A stretch of DNA of 6,837 nucleotides from Actinomycetota bacterium (GCA_003136795.1 PLDP01000229.1:1-6837), one strand, 5' to 3'; shown: positions 1 to 6,247, numbered from the stretch's first letter. The notes: generated by a model from the sequence alone, not told the origin. Made by a program: numbers and translations.

Positions 1-758
1 TGCGCGCTCCCACGCTGCGTCGCGAGCACGTTCATCTCCCACGGATCCTCGCCGAGCGTGACGCCCGCGGCGGCGGCGACCGCCTTGCCCTCGTCCATCA
101 GCGCCCGCACGAGGTGCCCGAGATCGCTGGGCTCGGCGAGCGCCGCGAAATGCGGGTCGTGCGGCAGGCCCGTCAGCGCCGCGACGGTGTTGACGGTCGC
201 GTTGAAGATCAGCTTCGACCACTGGGCCGGACGGAGGTCGTCGAACGCCTCGGCCTTCAGCCCGGAGGAGACGATCAGGTCGGCCACCGCCTGCGCATCG
301 GCCGGCGTCGTGCCCCGCGCCGGGCCGATCCAGGTGGCCGTGTCGAGGACGTACTCGACGTGCGTGTCCTCGTGACGCGTGCCGCTCATGAACGTGACGG
401 AGGCGAGCAGGCGCCAGTCGCCGTAGCGCGCGATCACCTCGTCGGCGCCGATCCCGTTCTGCACGGTCATCAGCGTCGCGTCCGGCCAGTGGCCTGCGAG
501 GCGGCCGGCGACCGCGTCGAGATCGAGGCTCTTGCACGCGACGATCACGAGCTCCGGCTCGGGCAGCGCGTCGGCCGACGTGGCGGCCGCGATCCGTCCC
601 GTGAAGTCGGCGCGGCCGCTGACGCGCAGACCGCGCTCCCCGAGCGCCCGCGCGTGCTCGTCGCGGCGGACGAGCGCGGAGACCTCGGCCACGCGCGAGA
701 GGTGCGCGGCAAAGAGGCTGCCGATCACGCCGGCGCCGGCAACGCAGACACGCGTCAT
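1..758 (-). CDS. Ketopantoate reductase (PanE/ApbA) family oxidoreductase, C-terminus cut by window edge
   Basis: This is an NAD(P)H-dependent reductase of the 2-dehydropantoate 2-reductase family, probably cytoplasmic. The 252 visible residues start at ATG 758 and run off the left edge with no stop. The N-terminus carries the Rossmann motif GAGVIG (8-13). Further on are ACKS (Lys76), VQNG (Asn101) and WSKLIFNATVN (Lys182, Asn186, Asn190). These correspond to the Lys, Asn, Lys, Asn and Asn positions conserved in E. coli PanE, so the visible part looks catalytically intact. Family members are about 300 residues, so roughly 50 are missing, including the region of the conserved Ser and Glu. Its ATG overlaps the livM stop as ATGA, making it the next gene of the transporter operon. 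No good Shine-Dalgarno precedes it, which suggests translational coupling. A role in pantothenate synthesis is possible. The context favours reduction or oxidation of a keto/hydroxy acid linked to the imported substrate, which is inference. Confidence 0.88.
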   Translation of the reverse strand, partial: MTRVCVAGAGVIGSLFAAHLSRVAEVSALVRRDEHARALGERGLRVSGRADFTGRIAAATSADALPEPELVIVACKSLDLDAVAGRLAGHWPDATLMTVQNGIGADEVIARYGDWRLLASVTFMSGTRHEDTHVEYVLDTATWIGPARGTTPADAQAVADLIVSSGLKAEAFDDLRPAQWSKLIFNATVNTVAALTGLPHDPHFAALAEPSDLGHLVRALMDEGKAVAAAAGVTLGEDPWEMNVLATQRGSA

Positions 759-1753
759 CTCGGCCACAGCTTGAACTCCCTCCCACCGGTGAGCCCTCCG
801 GGACGGACGATCAGCACGAGGGCCATCAACGCGCCGACGACGAGCTCGCGCGTTCCGGAGGGGAAGTCGACGTGCCAGCCGAAGAGCGACGTCCCGTTCT
901 CGGCCACAGCCAGATACGAGTCGAGCGCGCTGACCGCGAGCGCGCCGACGACCGCGCCCCAGAGGCTCGTCGCGCCGCCCACGACGAGCATTGCGAGCGT
1001 GATGAAGGTGAGATCCAGATACATGCTCTCGGTGTTGACGGGCAGCAGGTGCACCTCGAGACCGCCGGCGAATCCGGCCAGCGCACCGGAGACGGCGAAT
1101 GCGATCAGCCGCTGCCGGTAGACGGACACTCCGACCGCGCGTGCCGCCGCCGAGTCCTCCCGGCTTGCACGGAGCAGCCGTCCGAACCGGCTCCGCCCGT
1201 AGGCCCAGGCGACTGCGATCACGAGCACGGCGCCGATCGCGGCCTGGCGCAGGTCTGTCGTCTCCGGAACGGACGAGAACGTGTTCAGGCCGGGCCCGAT
1301 CCGGTTCTCGTACTGCAGCACGTTGTGTGTGATCTCCAGCACCCCGAACGTCGCGATGCCCGCGGCGAGCCCCGAGAGGCGCATCAGCGGCAACGCGACG
1401 ACGAGAGCGCACACACCGCCGACGGCGGCGGCCAGCGCGAGCGACGGAACGTTTCCGGTCGTCGTCGTCCGCAGGAAGTGGAAGAGGTCGGGCATGATCG
1501 CGGGCTTCTCGCTGACCGGAACCGAGAGGACGCCGGCCGTCCACGCGCCGATCGCGACGAAGCTGATGTGGCCGAACGAGAGCACGCCCGAGTTGCCGAT
1601 GAACACGTACAGCGCCACCACCATCGCCACGTTCACGAGCGTGTCGGTGAAGTAGGACTGGGTCGACGCCGAGACGAGAGTGCCGAGCAACGCGGCGACG
1701 ACGACGAGCGTCACCGGTCCGAGCAGCTGCTGCAGGCCGACGGCGCGCCTCAT
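755..1753 (-). CDS. livM: HAAT-family ABC transporter permease, LivM type
   Basis: This 332-residue integral membrane protein is the second permease of the LIV/HAAT importer and forms the channel with LivH. It is hydrophobic throughout. The stretch GNSGVLSFGHISFVAIGAW (53-71) matches the conserved early LivM region. DSAAARAVGVSVYRQRLIAF (200-219) is the cytoplasmic coupling loop of BPD permeases, followed by the family-typical SGALAGFAGG (222-231). VVGGATSLWGAVVG (257-270) and VRPGGLTG (316-323) are also typical of LivM C-termini. The start is ATG 1753, which overlaps the livH stop as ATGA. The same frame stays open upstream to about 2476, but that extension is arginine-rich and antisense-like and lies across livH, so it was excluded. 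No clear Shine-Dalgarno lies ahead of the ATG, so translation is probably coupled to livH. The length is normal for LivM. The name gives the family only and does not prove the substrate. Confidence 0.93.
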   Translation of the reverse strand: MRRAVGLQQLLGPVTLVVVAALLGTLVSASTQSYFTDTLVNVAMVVALYVFIGNSGVLSFGHISFVAIGAWTAGVLSVPVSEKPAIMPDLFHFLRTTTTGNVPSLALAAAVGGVCALVVALPLMRLSGLAAGIATFGVLEITHNVLQYENRIGPGLNTFSSVPETTDLRQAAIGAVLVIAVAWAYGRSRFGRLLRASREDSAAARAVGVSVYRQRLIAFAVSGALAGFAGGLEVHLLPVNTESMYLDLTFITLAMLVVGGATSLWGAVVGALAVSALDSYLAVAENGTSLFGWHVDFPSGTRELVVGALMALVLIVRPGGLTGGREFKLWPR

Positions 1754-2640
1754 ACGCGCTCGACCGCCCGCGCTCGTGTGAAGAGGCCTCCCGGCCTGAC
1801 GACCAGGACGAGGATCACGGCAGCGAAGAGGAACGAATCCAGGTACTGGCTCTGGGTCGTCGGCAGAGCGCCTCCGAGCAGCCCGCTCGCAAACCCGATC
1901 GCGAAGCCGCCGATCGTGGCCGGCACGATTCGGTTCATCCCACCGAGCACGACGCCCGCAAGGACGATGATCGTGTCCCGGAGGGCGAAATCGGGTGTGA
2001 CGAGCGGGTTTTGCACCGTGAGCAGCACGGCCACGACCCCGGCGAGCAGGCCCGAGAGCAGGACGGCGAACGTGATCACGCGGTTGGCGCGCACGCCGAG
2101 CATGCGGGCCGTCGTGAAATCCATCGACGCGGCCTGCATGTGCAGCCCCACCGTCGTGCGCTCGATGAGCACACGCAACGCCAACAGGCAGAGCCCCGCG
2201 ACGACGATCGAGACGATCGAGATCTTGCGAATGTCGACGCCGGAGATCGCCCACGGCTGATTCAGGGAGGCGACGGAAGTCGCGATCTTCCCGAGCGCCC
2301 CGAACCAGAGCAGCGCGACGTTCTCGAGCAGGAACGCGACGGCGAACGTCGCCACGAGCATCACCGCCGGCGAGTGTCCGCGCAGCGGCCGAAAGACGAG
2401 CCAGTCCATCGCGAACGACAGGACGATCACGACCGCGAAGCAGAGGGCGATGCCCGCCCAGACCGGCCAGTTCCATTGCGACGCAAGCGCGAGCGCGAAT
2501 GCCCCCGCCATCACGAGTTGGCCGTAGGCGAAGTTGACGAGCCGCAAGACACCGAACACGAGCCCGATGCCCACGGCCATGAGCGCGTAGATCGCACCCA
2601 GCGACATGGCGTCGGCGAGGTTCTGCCAGGTGACGGTCAT
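1750..2640 (-). CDS. livH: HAAT-family ABC transporter permease, LivH type
   Basis: This 296-residue integral membrane protein is the first permease of the importer. The N-terminal region LGAIYALMAVGIGLVFGVLR (14-33), followed by LVNFAYGQLVMAG (34-46), is the classic LivH signature. Hydrophobic segments continue through about 60-80, 92-115 and 141-158. MDFTTARMLGVRANRVITF (173-191) is the cytoplasmic loop that contacts the ATPases. LAGVVLGGMNRIVPATIGG (227-245) and the terminal VLVVRPGGLF (278-287) are also characteristic. The start is ATG 2640, sharing ATGA with the livF stop, and the stop shares ATGA with the livM start. The bases upstream of the ATG show no Shine-Dalgarno, consistent with reinitiation by ribosomes leaving livF. 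Length and domain content are normal. No truncation or frameshift is seen. Confidence 0.94.
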   Translation of the reverse strand: MTVTWQNLADAMSLGAIYALMAVGIGLVFGVLRLVNFAYGQLVMAGAFALALASQWNWPVWAGIALCFAVVIVLSFAMDWLVFRPLRGHSPAVMLVATFAVAFLLENVALLWFGALGKIATSVASLNQPWAISGVDIRKISIVSIVVAGLCLLALRVLIERTTVGLHMQAASMDFTTARMLGVRANRVITFAVLLSGLLAGVVAVLLTVQNPLVTPDFALRDTIIVLAGVVLGGMNRIVPATIGGFAIGFASGLLGGALPTTQSQYLDSFLFAAVILVLVVRPGGLFTRARAVERV

Positions 2641-3350
2641 GAGAAGTACGCCGCCACGAGCGCGTCGGTGTCGTCAGCCTGTTCGGGCCCCAGCGTCAAG
2701 CGCAACTCGCCGTTCGCGATCACGTGCGAGCGATTCGAGATCGCAACGGCCCGGCGCGCGCGCTGCTCGACGAGCAGCACACTGAGGCCGCGCTCGCGGA
2801 TCCGCTCGAGGGCGGCGAAGACGGTGTCGACGAGCGTGGGCGACAGGCCGAGCGACGGCTCGTCGAGCAGGAGGACATCCGGCTCGGCAACGAGCGCACG
2901 AGCGATCGCAAGCTGTTGCTGCTGCCCGCCCGAGAGCGCGCCCGCGTGCCGCTCGCGGAACTCTTCGACGACCGGGAAGAGCTCGTAGACGCTGCGAAAG
3001 AGCGCCGGCACGTCGGCGCGGGAACGCCGCGCCGCCAGGCCGAGGCGCAGATTCTCCTCGACGGTCAACTCGCCGAAGATGCGGCGCCCTTCCGGCACGA
3101 GCGCGACGCCTTCGCGCGCCACGTCCTCGGGCCGTCGTCCTTTGAGCGACTTGCCGTTGAGCCGGATGTCGCCGCCCGCCGCGGGGACGATGCCCATGAT
3201 CGCGTGCAGCGTCGAGGACTTTCCGGCGCCGTTGGGGCCGATCAGCCCGACGATCTCACCGGGCGCGACCTCAAAGCTGATGCCGCGGACGGCTCGAACC
3301 GCGCCGTGGCGGACCTCCAGGTTCTCAATGACGAGCGGCCGCCCGCTCAC
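2637..3350 (-). CDS. livF: HAAT-family ABC transporter ATPase, LivF type
   Basis: This is one of the two cytoplasmic ATPases that drive the importer (237 residues, normal for LivF). Walker A is GPNGAGKS (38-45). The Q-loop region PEGRRIFGELTVEENL (86-101) is the LivF hallmark. The ABC signature is LSGGQQQQ (139-146), and Walker B is VLLLDEPSLGLSP (159-171). At the switch position it reads LLVEQ (192-196), with Gln where most ABC ATPases have His, which is usual for LivF. The following Asn of the common VEQNA is Arg here. The start is GTG 3350, sharing GTGA with the livG stop. GAGAGG at 3363-3358 lies 7 nt upstream and serves as its ribosome binding site. The stop overlaps the livH ATG. All catalytic motifs appear intact. 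Confidence 0.95.
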   Translation of the reverse strand: MSGRPLVIENLEVRHGAVRAVRGISFEVAPGEIVGLIGPNGAGKSSTLHAIMGIVPAAGGDIRLNGKSLKGRRPEDVAREGVALVPEGRRIFGELTVEENLRLGLAARRSRADVPALFRSVYELFPVVEEFRERHAGALSGGQQQQLAIARALVAEPDVLLLDEPSLGLSPTLVDTVFAALERIRERGLSVLLVEQRARRAVAISNRSHVIANGELRLTLGPEQADDTDALVAAYFS

Positions 3351-4126
3351 TCGGCCGCCTCTCGCACCGCGGAATCGCCGAGATAGGCGGACGCGACGTC
3401 GAGGTTGGCGCGGATCTCGTCGGGAGGGCCTTCCACGAGCGTGCGGCCCTGGTCGAGAACGTGGATCCGCTCGCTGATCTCCATGATCAGCGCCATGTTG
3501 TGGTCGATCAGGAGCACGCCGGCGCCGTGGTCGTCGCGCATCGACCGGACGACGGCGGCGAACTCCGGCACCTCACCCTCGGGCAGTCCGGCCGCCGGCT
3601 CGTCCATCAGGACGAAGCGGGGGCTCGTCGCAAGCGCACGGGCCACGCCGAGCCGTCGCTCCACGCCGTGGGCAAGCGACGCCGCCGGCGACTCCGCGTA
3701 GTCGGAGAGCCCGAGCATGTCGAGCAGCTCGTCAGCACGATGCGCTGCGCGTTTCGGCCCGGCACCGACGCCGAGCGCCGCGACCTCCACGTTCTCGCGC
3801 ACCGTCAACGACCGAAACGCGTGGCTGTGCTGGAACGTGCGCGCAAGTCCACGCCGGCCGCGCCGGCTCGGCGACCAACGGGTGATGTCATGGCCGGCGA
3901 GCGACACCGAGCCCGAATCGGGACGATCGAAGCCGCTCAGGATGTTCACGAGCGTCGACTTCCCGGCGCCGTTCGGACCGATCAGCCCGACGACCTCGCC
4001 CGGCCGTAGCTCGATCGTCACGCCGTCGAGCGCCTGCACTCCCTCGTAGGACCGCGACACGGAGGTGGCCCGAAGTGACTCTTCAGGCCTCCCCCGCTCG
4101 CGCTCCACGTTCACCGCTGCCGTCAA
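3347..4126 (-). CDS. livG: HAAT-family ABC transporter ATPase, LivG type, with variant signature motif
   Basis: This is the second ATPase of the importer (up to 259 residues). Walker A is GPNGAGKS (50-57). The Q-loop lies in RTFQHSHAFRSLTVRENV (96-113, Gln99). Walker B is FVLMDEPAAGLPEGE (171-185, Asp175, Glu176), and the switch His is in LLIDHNM (205-211, His209). The signature is unusual: where LSGGQ or LSYGQ is expected it reads LAHGVERR (151-158), so the usual Ser and Gln are Ala and Val. The ATP-binding fold is otherwise complete. The start is uncertain. TTG 4126 has AGGA 4 nt upstream and lies 6 nt after the binding-protein stop. In-frame GTG codons at 4114 and 4108 are alternatives without a clear Shine-Dalgarno. 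All three precede the ABC domain, which begins near residue 18. The stop overlaps the livF GTG. Confidence 0.93.
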   Translation of the reverse strand: MTAAVNVERERGRPEESLRATSVSRSYEGVQALDGVTIELRPGEVVGLIGPNGAGKSTLVNILSGFDRPDSGSVSLAGHDITRWSPSRRGRRGLARTFQHSHAFRSLTVRENVEVAALGVGAGPKRAAHRADELLDMLGLSDYAESPAASLAHGVERRLGVARALATSPRFVLMDEPAAGLPEGEVPEFAAVVRSMRDDHGAGVLLIDHNMALIMEISERIHVLDQGRTLVEGPPDEIRANLDVASAYLGDSAVREAAE

Positions 4127-4130
4127 GCCG

Positions 4131-4135
4131 TCCTA
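4131..4135 (-). promoter_or_regulatory. Ribosome binding site for livG, built on the binding-protein stop codon
   Basis: Read on the minus strand the bases are TAGGA: the TAG is the stop of the solute-binding protein gene and AGGA is a Shine-Dalgarno core. It lies 4 nt before TTG 4126, which is short but usable, and it is the main reason to prefer TTG over the GTGs at 4114 and 4108. The assignment is inference from spacing. Confidence 0.45.
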
Positions 4136-5329
4136 GATCTTCGGCACGACCTTGGCAACGACCTCACCGACGACGTGCGCCTTGTTGTTCTGGATCTTGA
4201 TGACCCGGTACTGGCGTCCGAACACGGTGTGGAACTTCGCCGAGAAGCTGATCAGGCCCGACAGTGTCGGCACCTTCTTGAAGTTCTGCATCGTCGCGGC
4301 GAGCACCGAGCCGACTGTCGAGCCGTTCGACCGCCGGATCGCTGTCACCACGCCGTCGATCGCGGCCGGGCCCGTGATGAACCCGCCGGTGCCTGCGTGG
4401 ACCTCCTTCGCGAGCTTGTTCACGGCGGGAACCGGGTCGTCCCCGAACACCGAGGCGAACGTCACGAAGTAGTAGTTGGTCACCTGCGGGCTCTTCGGGA
4501 GCCAGTAGGTGCCGTCACCGGCCCATGAGTTGAGGATCGGCGTGTTGTTGCCGAGCGTGCGGATGCCGGACACGAGCGTGGAGAGCGCACCGAACGCACC
4601 CGCCGTCGACGTCACGTACACGTCGGCCTTCTTCGCGTTCCAGCGGCTGACGACGTTCTGCACGTTGTTGCCGCCGAGCGACTGGTACGTCTCCTGGTCG
4701 ACGATCTTGCCGCCGAGCTGCTGAAACCGGACCTTGAACGCCTGGATGACGTTCTTGAAGTACACGATCACGGTGTCGGTTGCGAGCGCGGCCGAGTGCC
4801 AGCCTCGACCCCACGCGTACTGCGCCATCGCCGAGCCTTCGTCCTGGGCGACGTTGCCGAAGCTGAAGGCCAGCTTGCCCTTCGGCCCGAAGCGCTTCGG
4901 GCCCATCTGGTCCGTGCCGATGCACGGGGCGACGGTCAGCACGCCGCGGTTGATCGCTTCCTGCACGACGGGCGCCGCGTAGTCGACGTCACACGTCGTG
5001 AAGATGATGTTCGAACCGGCGCCGAGCAGCTTCAGCGCACAAGCCTTCGCGATCGCCGGCTTGTTGCCCTGGGTGTCGCAGGTCTGGATCTGAAGCTGCC
5101 GTCCGTCAACGCCACCCTTCGCATTGATCTGTGCCACCCGCAGCTTGGCGGCTGCGAGCGCCGGCAGGTCGAACGGCGCCATGGCGCCGTTGCCGTCGTA
5201 GGCCCAGCCGATGATGATCGGGCTTGCCTTCGACGACGTCGTGCGCGCAGCCGCCGTCGCCGCGAGCGCGACGAGTGCGACCGCGACGACGACCAGAATG
5301 AGCCCCGCACGGGAACCCAATCTCTTCAT
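4133..5329 (-). CDS. Secreted substrate-binding protein of HAAT-type ABC transporter (Peripla_BP_6, LivK-like)
   Basis: This 398-residue extracytoplasmic receptor delivers substrate to the LivHM/GF importer. Residues 1-28 form a Sec signal peptide: KR at 2-3, a hydrophobic core 9-27, and a likely cleavage site after ATAAA near 28. There is no lipobox Cys. The mature part follows the type-I periplasmic-binding fold: PIIIGWAYDGNG at 37-48, then LAAAKLRVAQINAKGGVDGR (58-77), equivalent to the family's ALxxAVxxINAxGGVxGR region. NVIQAFKVRFQQLGGKIVDQ (193-212) starts the second lobe. Four Cys (84, 97, 113, 136) all lie in lobe one. The start is ATG 5329, with AAGGAG 5 nt upstream. The same frame is open much further upstream, to about 6109, but that part is low-complexity Arg/Ala shadow across the isomerase gene. 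Its ATG overlaps the isomerase stop, and livG follows after 6 nt with no hairpin between. The ligand is unknown; branched-chain amino acids are not implied by the fold. Confidence 0.93.
   Translation of the reverse strand: MKRLGSRAGLILVVVAVALVALAATAAARTTSSKASPIIIGWAYDGNGAMAPFDLPALAAAKLRVAQINAKGGVDGRQLQIQTCDTQGNKPAIAKACALKLLGAGSNIIFTTCDVDYAAPVVQEAINRGVLTVAPCIGTDQMGPKRFGPKGKLAFSFGNVAQDEGSAMAQYAWGRGWHSAALATDTVIVYFKNVIQAFKVRFQQLGGKIVDQETYQSLGGNNVQNVVSRWNAKKADVYVTSTAGAFGALSTLVSGIRTLGNNTPILNSWAGDGTYWLPKSPQVTNYYFVTFASVFGDDPVPAVNKLAKEVHAGTGGFITGPAAIDGVVTAIRRSNGSTVGSVLAATMQNFKKVPTLSGLISFSAKFHTVFGRQYRVIKIQNNKAHVVGEVVAKVVPKI
4884..4903. repeat. Perfect 20-bp palindrome inside the binding-protein gene
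   Basis: The half-site GGCCCGAAGC is followed directly by its exact reverse complement, with no spacer. It lies in the codons for the region around GPKRFGPK (residues 144-151) of the solute-binding protein. A hairpin in mRNA would have essentially no loop, so a full stem could not form without opening central pairs. It may simply reflect the codons for a short repeated GPK/FGPK peptide in GC-rich DNA. No function is assigned. Confidence 0.5.
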
Positions 5330-6210
5330 GTTGACTCCTTCACTGTCTGGGGGGTTAGGGACCAGCAATTCTCGAATGCCGCACGTGCGCGCGCGAGCGT
5401 CTCCGCCGGTGGCGCAGCCCAGAACGAGTCGGGGTAGTTGGCGCCGAACGTGCCGTCGTCGGAGAAGATCTCGATGTCGTAGAGGCCGTCCCAGCCGGCT
5501 TCGTCGAGCGCGCGCAGAATGCTCGGCACGTCGGCGATGCCGTCGCCGGGCAGCGCGCGGTCGGCCCACCCGCGGGTCGGTTCGCGGACATCGCACACGT
5601 GCACGCCGGTGAAGCGGTGCAGTTCGCCCGCGATGTCGTCGTAGAGCGTCGGCGTGTTCCAGAGATGCCAGACGTCGAACTGGATCCCGATCGCGGACGG
5701 ATCGCCGGCATCGCCCAAGAGGTCGATCGCCTCGGGGATCGACGAGACGATCGTCCAAGGCTCGCCCCCGTCGCGCTGATACGGCTCGAGCCCGACGCGA
5801 AGCCCGAGGCGCGCCGCCTCGGCGCCGATCGTCGCGAGCCCGTCGGTGACGATCGCGCGCGCGTCGTCGAGATCGTGTCCCTCGGCGGTGCCGGTGAGCA
5901 GCACGAAGCCCGATGGGTTGAACGGAGCGAGCCGCTCGAGCGAGCGGCAGTAGGCGTCGATTCGCTCGGCGGGATCCTCGGGGCCGCCGAGCAGCGGCAG
6001 CGGCAGGATCGACGGGAGCTCGGGCACGGCGGCTGCGGCTGCGAGCCCGCTCGCCTCCAGCAGCTCGAGCGCCTCGGCGTCGCCACCCTCGGGGAGCTTC
6101 AGCTCCCACACGCCGATCCCGTCGAGCCCGGCCGCGGCATAAGCACGCACGTCCTCGGCGAACCCGGACTGGAACGTCGTGATCTGCGAGACGGAGAGGC
6201 GCGGCTCCAC
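5326..6210 (-). CDS. Sugar phosphate isomerase/epimerase-like TIM-barrel protein (AP_endonuc_2 / xylose isomerase-like family)
   Basis: This 294-residue cytoplasmic protein belongs to the metal-dependent TIM-barrel superfamily that includes IolE, IolI, hydroxypyruvate isomerases, ketose 3-epimerases and endonuclease IV. It opens with RLSVSQITTFQSGFAEDVRA, a first strand plus helix. Next come GLDGIGVWELKL (28-39), then GLRVGLEPY (136-144, Glu142), IGIQFDVWHLW (174-184, Asp179 and His182), GVHVCDV (202-208, His204) and LYDIEIFSDDG (243-253, Glu247). The Glu/Asp/His/Glu set fits the divalent metal site of these enzymes. The start is GTG 6210, with AGAGGA 8 nt upstream. It is the first gene of the operon, and its TGA overlaps the binding-protein ATG. 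By family and context it probably isomerises or epimerises a sugar-derived or hydroxy-keto intermediate from the imported compound. The exact substrate is unknown. A DNA-repair role is unlikely given the neighbours. Confidence 0.88.
   Translation of the reverse strand: MEPRLSVSQITTFQSGFAEDVRAYAAAGLDGIGVWELKLPEGGDAEALELLEASGLAAAAAVPELPSILPLPLLGGPEDPAERIDAYCRSLERLAPFNPSGFVLLTGTAEGHDLDDARAIVTDGLATIGAEAARLGLRVGLEPYQRDGGEPWTIVSSIPEAIDLLGDAGDPSAIGIQFDVWHLWNTPTLYDDIAGELHRFTGVHVCDVREPTRGWADRALPGDGIADVPSILRALDEAGWDGLYDIEIFSDDGTFGANYPDSFWAAPPAETLARARAAFENCWSLTPQTVKEST
5335..5340 (-). promoter_or_regulatory. Strong ribosome binding site for the binding-protein gene, inside the isomerase 3' end
   Basis: On the minus strand AAGGAG lies 5 nt before ATG 5329. 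The six bases sit in the last codons of the upstream isomerase gene (Val-Lys-Glu-Ser-Thr-stop). It is the best Shine-Dalgarno in the operon. It fixes the start of the binding protein and suggests this gene is translated more than its neighbours. Confidence 0.85.
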
Positions 6211-6218
6211 GCGGGCGA

Positions 6219-6224
6219 TCCTCT
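6219..6224 (-). promoter_or_regulatory. Ribosome binding site of the isomerase gene
   Basis: On the minus strand AGAGGA stands 8 nt before GTG 6210. This supports the GTG start, since no ATG in the frame gives a comparable signal before the conserved first strand of the barrel. Confidence 0.65.
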
Positions 6225-6232
6225 CACGGCGT

Positions 6233-6247
6233 TTGACATCTGATCAA
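6233..6247. promoter_or_regulatory. Candidate GntR operator in the divergent intergenic region
   Basis: TTGACATCTGATCAA is an imperfect inverted repeat: TTGA and TCAA arms around a 7-bp centre, with the internal palindrome TGATCA overlapping one side. It lies in the 61-bp gap between the isomerase operon and the GntR gene, where an FCD-type regulator would be expected to bind to control both. Its plus-strand left half, TTGACA (6233-6238), matches a -35 box, but no convincing -10 lies 16-18 bp downstream. The rest of the gap (6211-6271) shows no clear promoter on either strand. The operator call is inference from symmetry and position. Confidence 0.35.

Noticed and set aside
1754..2476. Open frame extending livM upstream across livH
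   Set aside because: Arg-rich shadow translation over livH. LivM homology begins just after ATG 1753, which forms the usual ATGA overlap.
3208..3255. Sequence similarity between about 3208-3255 and 3948-3995, resembling a direct repeat
   Set aside because: Both encode the Walker A region of the two homologous ATPases, so the similarity is paralogy plus motif conservation, not a repeat element.
114..3386. Several long plus-strand open frames (such as 114-1121, 872-2260, 2011-2988 and 2724-3386) antisense to the operon
   Set aside because: Their products are rich in Arg, Asp, His and Pro with no recognisable domain, as expected from antisense frames of GC-rich genes. The minus-strand genes have full family motifs.
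4127..4132. Possible attenuator or terminator between receptor and livG
   Set aside because: Only 6 nt separate the genes and no stem-loop is visible around the junction.
755..5329. Straightforward branched-chain amino acid uptake operon
   Set aside because: The family assignment is sound, but HAAT transporters carry many substrates, and the flanking isomerase, reductase and GntR regulator point to another role.
5931..5948. Stem of 8-bp arms (GCCGCTCG / CGAGCGGC) with a 2-nt centre in the isomerase gene
   Set aside because: Short, GC-rich, inside coding sequence, with no following T-run; likely chance.
5330..6109. Open frame extending the binding-protein gene upstream by 260 codons
   Set aside because: The translation is low-complexity Arg/Ala, overlaps the well-supported isomerase gene in another frame, and would bury the signal peptide inside the protein. 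The ATG at 5329 has an excellent ribosome binding site.
6233..6238. TTGACA as a sigma-70 -35 box for the GntR gene
   Set aside because: At 16-18 bp downstream the sequence is GC-rich with no resemblance to TATAAT, so no promoter was called.
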